From NCBI GenBank assembly GCA_963847145.1, contig CAWJYN010000003.1, forward strand, positions 1,178,001 through 1,242,000: 64,000 nucleotides of DNA. The letters are read 5' to 3'. The stretch comes from JABFRJ01 sp963847145 (lineage in GTDB: Bacteria; Pseudomonadota; Alphaproteobacteria; Rhizobiales; Hyphomicrobiaceae). Under the pieces are notes generated by a model. It was not told where the DNA came from. It did not search any database and was given only the letters and a program-made list of their open reading frames with translations. This document shows, one piece after another, positions 34,433 to 43,112 of this stretch (its first letter is position 1; the number at the start of each line of letters is the position of its first letter). A program made the translations under genes and the position numbers.

Positions 34433-34969
34433 ATGAAGTCTCATTTTGTGCAGTTTGCATCCTACAACAAGTGGGCCAATGCTCGGCTCTACGAGGCTGC
34501 AATCGCTCTGGATGAAGTGGACTACCGGCGTAATGTCGGGGCTTTCTTCAAGAGCCTAAGTGGAACGCTGAACCACCTCCTGCTGACTGATCGCATCTGG
34601 ATGAAGCGGCTTACGGGCGAAGGCGATCACCCGAGCGGTATGGACGCCATTATTCACGAGGACCGTCTGCAGCTTGCATCGGCGCGGGCCGACGAGGACG
34701 AGCGTATCGTTCGCTTCGTCGGATCACTCGACGAGACGGCAATTGCCAGCGTGCTGGAATACTCGACTACGTCCGGGAAGCCGTTTGAGCAAACGCGATC
34801 AGACATCCTCGCGCACCTTTTCAATCACCAGACCCACCATCGTGGCCAGGCACATACCATTCTCTCGTTCTGTACTGGAAAAGAGCCGCCCTCATTGGAT
34901 CTGCTTGGCATGCAACGGGGTTTGCCCGCGCCAGACTTGCGTTCGCTCACATTGCGCGCCAAGGGCTAG
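34433..34969 (+). CDS. DinB family protein
   Basis: This 178-residue four-helix-bundle protein starts KSHFVQFASYNKWANARLYEAA (the DinB helix with a metal-binding His). It contains GTLNHLLLTDRIWMKRL and ILAHLFNHQTHHRGQAHTIL, which supply the metal-binding histidines. DinB/YfiT proteins are metal-dependent enzymes, often thiol transferases; the substrate is unknown. A near-ideal GGAGG lies eight bases before the ATG. Confidence 0.9.
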   Translation: MKSHFVQFASYNKWANARLYEAAIALDEVDYRRNVGAFFKSLSGTLNHLLLTDRIWMKRLTGEGDHPSGMDAIIHEDRLQLASARADEDERIVRFVGSLDETAIASVLEYSTTSGKPFEQTRSDILAHLFNHQTHHRGQAHTILSFCTGKEPPSLDLLGMQRGLPAPDLRSLTLRAKG

Positions 34970-35362
34970 CGACCATCGTGTGCACTCGACCCACATCACT
35001 CGAACGCGCCGCCGCCTTTTAACGCTTGAAGCTGAGGCAGAAGCTGCCGGTCGCCAAGTTTTGGCAGTGACTGGCAGCTTTCTGTGTCGATCGTCTGGAC
35101 GCCGCCGAGCAGCAATCATGGAGGTCGTGGCCCGCTGCAGTCATCCAATTCATTGAATGCCGCAACCAGCGAGGCAAGGCGGTCTGCTGACGCGAGGGGA
35201 ATTCAGCGGAAATTGGCAAAAAAGAGCAACGTTCAAAACGCGCCATGTCGTTTCTCGGCGACATAGTGGCGTAATGGGCATAGACACTAAGCATTGATCC
35301 CGCAGCATCCCCGCCGGGTGATGCTAGGCGGACGCAGCCGGCAACGGGCTTGAGGCCACGCC
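34970..35362. other. Intergenic region, no feature recognised
   Basis: About 390 bases between DinB and the ABC binding protein. Small open frames on both strands look random, and no repeat or terminator stood out. Confidence 0.5.
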
Positions 35363-36355
35363 ATGAAGATGAAGCGGACGACTCTGCTGATCGGGCTGAC
35401 GGCTGTTGTTATCGGCGTAAGCCTGCTCGCCATACTGACCTCGCAGACGCAGAGGGCTGCGGTGATCAAGCGCGTCGGCTGGCTGGAGGTCTGTGGCCCC
35501 GGTCCTCGGCGCCCCAATCTCGATATTTTCCGGGCTCGCCTAGAGAAACTAGGCTACGTCGAGGGGAAGAATATCATCATTGAGCAACGGTTCGCAGATT
35601 GCCAATACGACCGGATGCCGAAGCTTGCCGCCGAACTCACCCAAATTCCGGTCGACGTTCTTTTCACCATGGGGACGCGGGCGACACGAATCGTTTCTGC
35701 AGCGGTGAAGACTACGCCGATTGTGGCGTACTCGTGCGATCCCTTCGCGCATGTTGCGCAGCTCGCGCACCCGGGTGGAAATTTGACAGGCATCACATGT
35801 ATGACGACGGAGATGATGCCGAAGCGCCTTCAGCTGCTCAAGGAGTTGCTTCCCAATGCCTCGCGTGTGACGTTTCTTCAAGACCCTCAGGCTGCTACCA
35901 ACGCGTTCGATCTGCTCAAACAGGCTGCACCTAGTCAGGGCGTCCAGATGCAAGTGGCTCAAGTGGAAGCTGATGAAGATCTGCTACCGGAACTGACCAA
36001 AGTCGCGAAGGAGAAGCCCGACGCATTGTTGGTGTATCCGGACGTGGTCCTTAGCTCTTATCCTCGGCCGCAGCAACTCGCCGACTTCGCTCTCAAGGCC
36101 AAATTGCCGACGGTGCATGCTTTCCGATTTTATGTCGACGCGGGCGGTCTCATATCCTACGGCGCGACTACGTCCGAGATCTACACGAGCGCGGCTGAGC
36201 AGGTTGCAAAAATCCTGGGTGGCACTCCGCCGAGTGAGCTGCCGCTGCGACAGGCAACGCGGTTCGAGCTGGTAATCAATCTCAAGACCGCCAAAGCTCT
36301 GGGCCTTACCATTCCGCCAAGCCTGCTGTCGCGTGCCGATGAGGTTATCGAGTGA
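35363..36355 (+). CDS. ABC transporter substrate-binding protein, PF04392 type
   Basis: This 330-residue protein has an N-terminal hydrophobic anchor (TLLIGLTAVVIGVSLLAILT) followed by VGWLEVCGPGPRRPNLDIFRARLEKLGYVEGKNI, the pattern of the YtrF/TrpX-like ABC_sub_bind family. Other family motifs are GTRATRIVSAAVKTTPIVAY and AFRFYVDAGGLISYG. It would bind an unknown small ligand in the periplasm. No permease or ATPase gene is nearby, so it is an orphan. GAGG lies seven bases before the ATG. Confidence 0.88.
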   Translation: MKMKRTTLLIGLTAVVIGVSLLAILTSQTQRAAVIKRVGWLEVCGPGPRRPNLDIFRARLEKLGYVEGKNIIIEQRFADCQYDRMPKLAAELTQIPVDVLFTMGTRATRIVSAAVKTTPIVAYSCDPFAHVAQLAHPGGNLTGITCMTTEMMPKRLQLLKELLPNASRVTFLQDPQAATNAFDLLKQAAPSQGVQMQVAQVEADEDLLPELTKVAKEKPDALLVYPDVVLSSYPRPQQLADFALKAKLPTVHAFRFYVDAGGLISYGATTSEIYTSAAEQVAKILGGTPPSELPLRQATRFELVINLKTAKALGLTIPPSLLSRADEVIE

Positions 36356-36500
36356 GCGGGATTTTGTGCAACTCACTTGCTGCAGATGCTCACGTCTCCT
36401 CCTGGCCCTGACCCACAATGTTCTCACTCACGCCGAAAACGTCGGGAAGCAAATCAGAAGCCGACGCACTTTGCCAGCATCTGACTCGTTGCTGCCCCTC

Positions 36501-36519
36501 CCCCGGATCAAGTCCGGGG
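36501..36519. repeat. CCCCGGATCAAGTCCGGGG palindrome
   Basis: Arms CCCCGGA (36501-36507) and TCCGGGG (36513-36519) with a TCAAG loop. The unit is a dispersed extragenic palindrome in many alphaproteobacteria. Confidence 0.75.
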
Positions 36520-36593
36520 TTGGCCCTCTCGCCGTGCGCGCCGAAGGGCAACGGGTAGCGGGGACGAATGCGGCTAAGGCCGGCGTTCGGTAC

Positions 36594-36623
36594 GATGGGT
36601 CGCGGCTTCGCCTTGACCCAATC
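36594..36623. repeat. GATGGGTCGCGG-type hairpin repeat
   Basis: The arms TGGGTC (36596-36601) and GACCCA (36615-36620) enclose GCGGCTTCGCCTT. The same sequence, with small changes, ends the element at 46713-46810, so this is a dispersed family. Confidence 0.65.
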
Positions 36624-36675
36624 TTCGGGTTTGCGTTGACTGGTGGGGATGGCAACGCGCTTTCCCCAGGTCCCC

Positions 36676-37854
36676 ATGCCCATCACCTCTGCCATCAATT
36701 ACGACGACTTGCGCCGCCGCGCCAAACGCCGTGTGCCGCGCATTGCGTTTGATTTTCTCGAGGGTGGCGTCGACGACGAGCGGGGGCTTGAACGCAACGC
36801 CACGGCCTTCGAGCGGCAGGCGCTGGTACCGCGCTACATGGTGGATGCGTCGAAGCCCGATCAAACGACCAAGCTGTTCGGGCAGACATTTGCGCATCCG
36901 TTCGGTATCGCGCCCACAGGTGGCGCGTCGCTGTTCCGGCAGGGCGCGGATGTGATGCTGGCGCGAGCGGCGAAGGCTGCCAACGTGCCCTTCATCATCT
37001 CCGGCGCAGCGACCGCGACGATGGAAGCGATCGCGGCTGTTGCTGCCGATGTCAGCTGGTATCAACTCTATTTGGCACGAGACCGCGCGATTTCACGGGA
37101 CATGGTGGCGCGGGCGAAGGCGTGCAAGTTCTCGACATTGGTGTTGAGCGTCGATGTGCCCGGGCAGGTGCGCCGCGAGCGCAATCTACGCAACGGGTTC
37201 GGGCGACCCATGAACCCGACCTTGTCGGCGAAGCTGGAGGCACTCACGCATCCGACGTGGATGGTTGAGTATTACACTGGCGAACCGCTCAACGCGTCCA
37301 ACTGGGTTCAGTATGCGCCGAAGGGCGCGACGCCGCATGAGGTGCTGGAGTTTCTGGGGACGCAGTTCCCGTGTCCGTCGACGTGGGAGGATGTGGCGTG
37401 GATCCGCGAGCAGTGGCCGGGCAACTTCGTGATCAAAGGTATTCTCATTCCGGACGATGCGAAGCGCGCCATGAGCATGGGCGTAGATGGTGTGATGGTC
37501 TCCAATCATGGTGGGCGGCAGTTGGATCGTGGGCCGTCGCCGGTGGAAGTGCTGCCGGCCATTCGCGATGCGGTTGGTGATAAGATGACGGTGATGCTGG
37601 ATAGTGGCATTCGACGGGGCTCGGATGTGGTGACGGCGTTGAGTTTGGGTGCACGCTTTTGTTTTGTCGGGCGGTGGACATTGTATGGCGTGACGGCTGG
37701 CGGAGAAGCGGGCGCGCGGCATGCGTTGACGCAGGCGGGCACTGAGGTGGCATCCGTGATGACGCAGATCGGTGCGCCGGACGTTGCGAGCCTTGGGCCG
37801 CAGTTTCTGATGTGGGACAGCGATGAGGATCTGAAGCGGAATCAGCGGCCGTAG
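36676..37854 (+). CDS. Alpha-hydroxy-acid oxidase, L-lactate dehydrogenase-like (FMN)
   Basis: This 392-residue FMN enzyme begins ITSAINYDDLRRRAKRRVPRIAFDFLEGG. It has PFGIAPTGGASLF, VSWYQLYLARD, the Lys/Asp/His active-site region (VIKGILIPDDAKRA, SNHGGRQLDRG) and the phosphate-binding VMLDSGIRRGSDVVTAL. It oxidises an L-2-hydroxy acid such as lactate to the 2-oxo acid at the membrane. AGG precedes the ATG at 36676. Specificity within the family (LldD, glycolate oxidase or mandelate type) cannot be told. Confidence 0.9.
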   Translation: MPITSAINYDDLRRRAKRRVPRIAFDFLEGGVDDERGLERNATAFERQALVPRYMVDASKPDQTTKLFGQTFAHPFGIAPTGGASLFRQGADVMLARAAKAANVPFIISGAATATMEAIAAVAADVSWYQLYLARDRAISRDMVARAKACKFSTLVLSVDVPGQVRRERNLRNGFGRPMNPTLSAKLEALTHPTWMVEYYTGEPLNASNWVQYAPKGATPHEVLEFLGTQFPCPSTWEDVAWIREQWPGNFVIKGILIPDDAKRAMSMGVDGVMVSNHGGRQLDRGPSPVEVLPAIRDAVGDKMTVMLDSGIRRGSDVVTALSLGARFCFVGRWTLYGVTAGGEAGARHALTQAGTEVASVMTQIGAPDVASLGPQFLMWDSDEDLKRNQRP

Positions 37855-38021
37855 GTGGCGCTGGTTCGCGGCTGCGAGGTTCGTGGCTGGCGCATGGGAG
37901 CGGGTCGTCTGATGCCAGCGCTCACAAAGAGTGACCCAACAGAACGACTGGTTTGTTTCGCGATGCGGTCGTCGCCTGTGACGGTTTGTGTGAGCCCCTG
38001 TGCAGTACCTACCCGCCAGCT

Positions 38022-38783
38022 CTAAGCTTCGTCCTGCTCACTGCCGCGCCGGACGCCGGGGCTGGACACCAGGCCGCGGACGGTTGCGACGCGTGGCACA
38101 CGGCGCGCACCAGAACCGGCTTCGATAGGCGCGGTGATTTCTTTGCGCGCCTCGACGATGATGAGGCCGGCAAAGCGTGGCCAGAGCCGGGCGCCAAAAC
38201 GTTCCATAGCCGGCGCCCAACGGATGCCGAACTTGTTGCGGACCGGCAAAGCATGCAACGCGGTCGACCAGTGCGTGGGGGTGAGCATGACGTCTTGCAG
38301 CAGGCGCTCCAGCTGGGTGCGGGTGTAAGGCTGGCCATGGCCGAAGGGTGTTGCTTCGCGGCGGCTCCAGACACCCAGGCGGTTCGGAACAATCAGCAGC
38401 AATTGGCCCTCCGGGGCGAGGACGCGCCACATTTCGCGCAGCAGAGGGCGGGCTTGCTCGGAGAGTTCCAGGCAGTGGACGGCGAGCAGCTTGTCAACCG
38501 AGTTGTCGGCGAGTGGGAGCCGTGCTTCCTCGACCAGCACGGTATTGACGGGTCCGGTGGCCGGCCAAACGAGCGCGCCCTGCGCGGCCGGCATGAAGGC
38601 GCCGATTCGCCGTGCCTCGCCGCGATAGGAGGTGAGATAAGGTGTGCCGAAGCCCAGCGCGATTACCGTTTCGCCTTCCGCGCGGCGCCAGTGGGCGCGT
38701 ACTTTGTGCGCAATCAGCCGCCGCGCCAGACCGCCGAGGGGTGTCGCGTAAAAGGCCGTCAGATCGAGGATATCGAGGTGCAT
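38022..38783 (-). CDS. Class I SAM-dependent methyltransferase
   Basis: This 253-residue protein has VIALGFGTPYLTSY (motif I, SAM-binding), PLADNSVDKLLAVHCLELS (motif II/III, of the methyltransf_11 type) and REMWRVLAPEGQLLLIVPN. The substrate is unknown. The ATG at 38783 is followed directly by the fold and has AGG five bases upstream. It is convergent with the alpha-hydroxy-acid oxidase gene and divergent from maf, so it is monocistronic. Confidence 0.85.
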   Translation of the reverse strand: MHLDILDLTAFYATPLGGLARRLIAHKVRAHWRRAEGETVIALGFGTPYLTSYRGEARRIGAFMPAAQGALVWPATGPVNTVLVEEARLPLADNSVDKLLAVHCLELSEQARPLLREMWRVLAPEGQLLLIVPNRLGVWSRREATPFGHGQPYTRTQLERLLQDVMLTPTHWSTALHALPVRNKFGIRWAPAMERFGARLWPRFAGLIIVEARKEITAPIEAGSGARRVPRVATVRGLVSSPGVRRGSEQDEA

Positions 38784-39022
38784 GGCGGCCTGGATAGGGA
38801 CTGCATCGGTCTTGGCGGCTCGCGTTGCCGATGCGCCTGAAAGCCCATCGGACGCTGCCTTCCGGATAGGTGATGCATTCGGGGGAAATTGCAAGATGGA
38901 GGGGGGCGGAGGGCGTTTTAGCGTCTCGCGAGGGCACTCTATGGCATTTGACGTTTGTACCCGGATGGGCGCACTTGATTGGGCGCAAGACGCGACGGTT
39001 CTTGCACGCCACGGACACCCTC

Positions 39023-39637
39023 ATGCCTCGCACGCCGCCACAGTTGATCCTCGCGTCTGGCAGCCGGTTCCGGCGGCAGATGATGGAGCAGGCGGGGCTG
39101 ACGTTCGCGGTCGTACCGGCGACGGTGGACGAACCAGCAGCGCGGGCGGCGATGGCGCGTGGTGGGGACGCGTTCTCGCCGGGTGAAGTGGCGCTGCAGC
39201 TGGCGGCGCTGAAGGCGCTGGAGGTGAGCCAGAAGAACACGGCAGCGCTGGTGATCGGCTCCGACCAGGTGCTCGCACTTGGAGCGGGGATCTTCGGCAA
39301 GCCGGCGGACCAGATGGCGGCGCGGCGGCAGCTTGAGACGCTGGCTGGCGAAACGCACACACTGCCGACGGGTGTGGTGCTGGCGCAGGGCGGCAAGGTG
39401 GTGTGGGAGCATCTGGAGGTCGCGACGCTGACGATGCGCACGCTGAACCCGGCATTTCTCGATGACTATTTCGCGCGAGCGGGTTCAGTGGTGACGGAGA
39501 CGGTGGGCGGATATGCACTGGAAGGGCTGGGCGTGCAGCTGTTCGAGCGTATCGAGGGCGATTATTTTACGATCATCGGGTTGCCGTTGTTGGCGCTGCT
39601 GGGAGAACTCCGTCGGCGCGGCGTGGTGATGGCGTGA
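39023..39637 (+). CDS. maf: Maf-family nucleotide pyrophosphatase
   Basis: This 204-residue protein begins PQLILASGSRFRRQMMEQAG (ASGSxRR motif) and has SPGEVALQLAALKA, VIGSDQVLALG (catalytic Asp) and GYALEGLGVQLFERIEGDYFTIIGLP. Maf proteins hydrolyse modified or non-canonical nucleoside triphosphates. In many alphaproteobacteria aroE, coaE, dnaQ and secB follow; here coaE, dnaQ and secB do follow, but aroE is missing and other genes intervene. Confidence 0.92.
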   Translation: MPRTPPQLILASGSRFRRQMMEQAGLTFAVVPATVDEPAARAAMARGGDAFSPGEVALQLAALKALEVSQKNTAALVIGSDQVLALGAGIFGKPADQMAARRQLETLAGETHTLPTGVVLAQGGKVVWEHLEVATLTMRTLNPAFLDDYFARAGSVVTETVGGYALEGLGVQLFERIEGDYFTIIGLPLLALLGELRRRGVVMA

Positions 39638-39912
39638 GCGGATTGGAAAAGGACGGCGCCAGTTCGATCGCGGATGGGTACGCCCGCTCATCTGGAGCGC
39701 CCGAACGCGCGCGGTGGTTGCATCGTTAGAAACGATCCATGCGCCAATTGTCAGGCCCCAATTGTCATTGCCTGCACTCGGTAAAACTCCTACCATCTCG
39801 CTTTTGAAAGAGTACACGGGACACCGCGGCCAAGGGCTTTGTCAGCGCCCTCTCACTTTTTTGCTGCGGGCAAGTGCCGCCGCCTTGATTGTTAGTCAAC
39901 AGGTATTGTCTC

Positions 39913-41055
39913 ATGGCTCCGGGGCAGATCAAGTTCGACGCGTTTATTTCCTATCGCCGATCAGACGGTGCTGCGGTAGCGCATTGGCTCAGACGGGAAT
40001 TGCAGTCGTTCCGCGTTCCCCGTGCCTTGCGAAAGGCGCATGAGCGCCCGCTCAAGATCTATCTCGACACCGCGTTCGAGCGCGGCACCGCCGACTTCTA
40101 CGACGGCACGATCAGGCCGAACCTGCTGGCCTCGCGATGGCTTCTTGTCGTCGCGACACCGGACGCGCGTTTGCGTCCGCAGGGCACGGAGGATTGGATC
40201 CAGCGCGAGGTCCGCGATTTTGCGGCAGGTGTCAACGGACGCAACGTCATAGCCGTGCGGGGAGCTGGCGATTTCAACGATCCATTGCCGGCCGACCTCA
40301 TCCAACGCTTTCCGCGCATCGAGATCGTTGATCTCAGAGGTGCCAGTCGGTTCTCATTCCTGAACCCGGTGCGCGCCGCCCGGCTGGCTTCAGAGAAGCT
40401 CAAACTGATCGCCCCACTCCTCGATCTGCCGGACGAGGAAATGCCGCGACTGCGGCAAGAGGAAGAGCGGCGGCAACAGGCCCGGCTAGGTGGCACCGCC
40501 GGTGCTGTCACAGGTGTTCTGGCGACGGTCGCTGGTCTTTCCTTCTGGGCGCTGCAGAGCCAGTACCGCTCGCTACGCACGCTCGACGACGGCCTGTTCG
40601 CCACCAGCAGCATGGTGGTGCAGTCAGCCCGTCTCAATGCGGGGCCGGACACACCGGTGGACAGAACGCGACGCATTCTCGTTGCGCAGGGCTGTGACCT
40701 TATGGACAAGATGCGGGGTGGGACAGAACGCGAGCCGCCAATCGATGGTCTGGTCACGTGTCTGGTTGAGCGCGCGATGGCGCGCGAGCGGGCAGGCGAG
40801 AATGATCAGGCCGTGCGTGCGTTTGCCGATGGCGTCGCCGGTGCCGAAGCGCGGCACAGGAAGTACCAGCGTAACGACGCGGCTCGCGCCCATCTCGAGG
40901 CCAGCGCCGGGCTCATTGCCTTTTACGATCGGCAGCAAGAGGTTCAGGCGGCCAACGCCGAGAGGGAACGTTTTTTGGAGCGCCTGTCCCGGTTGCAGGA
41001 GGTTCATCCGCAGGTCGAAAGCTACATTGACAGCGAAGCTCAGAACTCTCAGTGA
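39913..41055 (+). CDS. TIR domain protein with transmembrane helix and helical repeat region
   Basis: This 380-residue frame has a TIR domain at about residues 8-150: IKFDAFISYRRSDG at the start, ASRWLLVVATPDAR, and DWIQREVRDF containing the conserved Glu that in enzymatic TIRs supports NAD cleavage. An acidic coiled segment follows, then a hydrophobic helix near residues 203-222 (GGTAGAVTGVLATVAGLSFW) and a helix-rich C-terminal part. It ends with a stop at 41055, but matching helical sequence continues in the next frame, so the natural protein may run on. The role is unknown; TIR proteins often act in defence or signalling. Confidence 0.85.
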   Translation: MAPGQIKFDAFISYRRSDGAAVAHWLRRELQSFRVPRALRKAHERPLKIYLDTAFERGTADFYDGTIRPNLLASRWLLVVATPDARLRPQGTEDWIQREVRDFAAGVNGRNVIAVRGAGDFNDPLPADLIQRFPRIEIVDLRGASRFSFLNPVRAARLASEKLKLIAPLLDLPDEEMPRLRQEEERRQQARLGGTAGAVTGVLATVAGLSFWALQSQYRSLRTLDDGLFATSSMVVQSARLNAGPDTPVDRTRRILVAQGCDLMDKMRGGTEREPPIDGLVTCLVERAMARERAGENDQAVRAFADGVAGAEARHRKYQRNDAARAHLEASAGLIAFYDRQQEVQAANAERERFLERLSRLQEVHPQVESYIDSEAQNSQ

Positions 41056-41506
41056 CCTTGGCGAGCACGCGTCCAAGGGGCAGGATTTCGTGTCTGCCAC
41101 GAGAAGGTACGATCAAGCGGCCGACGCCATGCGGCGCATTGCAAAATTGCCTGCCGCCAACAATCCGGCCGACGCTCTCTATCGCCAGGCCCAGTATCAT
41201 CGACGGGCGGCGATCATGGCCGATGCAATGAACGACGCTCAGGGCGCGCTTGATCGCTTCCGCTTGGCAACCGCGATGATCGCAGCCATCCCTCCGCGCG
41301 AGGCCTCCGCCGAGGCGCTACAGGAGGGAGCAGTAGCGTACGCCCAAATCTGGGATAAGGAACGGCGCGCGGGCAACACCGCTGCCGCCCAGCAAGCGCA
41401 CCAGGCGGCGCTCGGCCTGACGGAACAGGCTCTGGCCAAAGCAAATGCACCAGCCTCGACACGAGCGCTGGCCGAGAAATTGAAGCAGCTGCTGACAAGC
41501 AATTGA
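41037..41506 (+). pseudogene. Frame-shifted C-terminal continuation of the TIR protein (TPR-like helices)
   Basis: From about 41037 the next frame reads LRTLSDLGEHASKGQDFVSA, then RYDQAADAMRRIAKL, ALYRQAQYHRRAAIMADAM and AQGALDRFRLATAMIAAI, a run of helix pairs like tetratricopeptide repeats. It has no convincing start of its own and directly extends the helical C-terminus of the TIR gene. Joined, they would give a protein of about 530 residues. A one-base gain near 41040 is the simplest explanation; a second, coupled gene is possible. Confidence 0.65.
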
Positions 41507-41512
41507 AGGAAC

Positions 41513-42082
41513 ATGCGGGGAGCCATGGGATCGCAGTTCTTTATCGCCTTCCTGACCGCTTTGTGCCTCACGGTCGGCACGCTTGCAGGCGCTGGCTATG
41601 GCGTAACGCTACTGGCTGTCGCGCCGCCACGCGACATGTTTCGCACCGGGTTCTTCGAGTTCGAAGTGGCACCCGGATGGGAGTGCGATCTGGAAGGTAG
41701 TGAATACGTGTGCCAGGCGCGAGGCGAAAAGCAGAAAGGCGCGATTGCGATAATGGCAATGAAGGAGCGCAAGAAGGGCATGGATGGCCTCGAAGAATAC
41801 GAGGCTCATTTAGGGAAGCCACAACAGCTCGGCGGCAATAAGGAAGCATCATCGCTATCGACGATTAAGAAGGCGCCGACGCGCATCAGACTAGGCCCGA
41901 ACGAATGGGTCGAGAGCCTGCATTGTGGTTCGGAGATAAAGAATTTTTGCACATACTATCTCGGAACCGTCACGTCGCATCTTGGCATCCTCGTCACCAT
42001 GTCCTACCGCGAGGGCGATGAAGGGAAATACATGACTGACCTGTCCGACATGATGAAGACGGTGCGCATGTATCAGCGCTGA
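41513..42082 (+). CDS. Small exported protein next to the TIR gene, unknown
   Basis: This 189-residue protein has an N-terminal hydrophobic segment (FFIAFLTALCLTVGTLAGAGYGVTLLAV) that could be a signal anchor. A soluble part follows with FEFEVAPGWECDLEGSEYVC, EKQKGAIAIMAMKERKKGM and a C-terminal segment with paired Cys (HCGSEIKNFCTYYLG). No family is recognised. It starts six bases after the TIR reading unit ends and shares its GAAGGA ribosome-binding stretch, so it is probably in the same transcript. Confidence 0.8.
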   Translation: MRGAMGSQFFIAFLTALCLTVGTLAGAGYGVTLLAVAPPRDMFRTGFFEFEVAPGWECDLEGSEYVCQARGEKQKGAIAIMAMKERKKGMDGLEEYEAHLGKPQQLGGNKEASSLSTIKKAPTRIRLGPNEWVESLHCGSEIKNFCTYYLGTVTSHLGILVTMSYREGDEGKYMTDLSDMMKTVRMYQR

Positions 42083-42343
42083 GCAATTGACGAGCGGCTC
42101 TACGCTTGTTGGCGGCGACTAGGATTTGTTGGGGCTGGACGCTGACGGCCGTAGCAACTGCTCTGCCGTTATCTGCCCCGCACGTTGCCTGTCCCCAAGC
42201 CTCGGTTCCATCGCTTCGTCGGGCAGGGGAGTGCGAGGGTCTCGAAGGCGCAGTCGTCAGGCGCCGAGAAGCCGCGGCATCTCGCCTGCAAAGGCCAGAT
42301 CGTGGTAGTCGTCGAAAATGACGCCAAGCGAGGCAACCACCCC

Positions 42344-42991
42344 ATGCTGCTGATTGGACTGACGGGCTCGATCGGGATGGGTAAATCGGCGGCGGCGGCG
42401 ACGTTCCGGGCACAAGGCTTGCCCGTATGTGATGCGGACGCGGAGGTGCACGCGCTGTATCGCACGACGGCGGTTGCGCCGATCGAGGCGGCGTTTCCCG
42501 GCACAACCAGTGCCGCCGGTGTCGACCGGCAAATGCTGGCGGCGCATCTGCTGGCGCATCCGGGTGATTTCAAAAAGCTGGAGGCGATTGTGCACCCACT
42601 GGTGCGGGCGGCGGAGCGAAATGCGCTGCTGGAGGCCAAGGCGAGTGGCGCGTGGGCGGCGGTGCTGGAAATTCCGCTGCTGTTCGAGACGGGCGGCGAC
42701 CGCTTCGTCGATGCGACGTTTGTGGTCAGTGCGCCGGCCGAGATGCAGAAGGCGCGGGTGTTGGCACGGCCTGGAATGACGGAAGACAAGCTCAAGCAGA
42801 TCCTGGCGCGGCAATGGCCGGATGCAAAAAAACGCGCGGCGGCGACGTTCGTTGTGGATACCGGTGGGACGATGGCGTCCACGGCCGCGCAGATCGAGGT
42901 AAGTTTAGCGCACCTGAAGGCTGACGTTGAGTCGGGCCGCCGACATGCCGAAGCGTTTGAGCGGCATTGGCTGGCGGAATCGAAAATCTAG
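42344..42991 (+). CDS. coaE: Dephospho-CoA kinase
   Basis: This 215-residue kinase begins MLLIGLTGSIGMGKSAAAATF, the P-loop. It has LPVCDADAEVHALY, IVHPLVR and VLEIPLLFETGG, all CoaE motifs. It phosphorylates dephospho-CoA in the last step of CoA synthesis. The upstream frame is open for about 50 more codons, but ATG 42344 is the family start. It is followed by dnaQ and secB, the standard alphaproteobacterial arrangement. Confidence 0.95.
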   Translation: MLLIGLTGSIGMGKSAAAATFRAQGLPVCDADAEVHALYRTTAVAPIEAAFPGTTSAAGVDRQMLAAHLLAHPGDFKKLEAIVHPLVRAAERNALLEAKASGAWAAVLEIPLLFETGGDRFVDATFVVSAPAEMQKARVLARPGMTEDKLKQILARQWPDAKKRAAATFVVDTGGTMASTAAQIEVSLAHLKADVESGRRHAEAFERHWLAESKI

Positions 42992-43011
42992 CCAATCACA
43001 CTTATTTTGTT

Positions 43012-43099
43012 CGTCATGCCCGGCGGAGGCTGGCCCCCACGACAAAGTTGAGGATTGTCTTGATGCGTGCCGTGGGTCCCGGCCTTCGCCGGGATGACG
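43012..43099. repeat. CGTCATGCCCGGC palindromic element
   Basis: The left arm CGTCATGCCCGGC (43012-43024) pairs, with one skipped base, with GCCGGGATGACG (43088-43099). Inner CCCCCAC and GTGGG arms also pair. This is a typical extragenic palindrome of rhizobial-type genomes, between coaE and dnaQ. Confidence 0.75.
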
Positions 43100-43112
43100 A
43101 GAGGGACCAACC

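Larger units (their letters stand above)
36356..36675. other. Intergenic region with two palindromic repeats
   Basis: About 320 bases. It contains a palindrome CCCCGGA/TCCGGGG at 36501-36519, of a type common in rhizobia, and a copy of a GGGTCGCGG...GACCC element at 36594-36623. No gene is supported. Confidence 0.55.
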
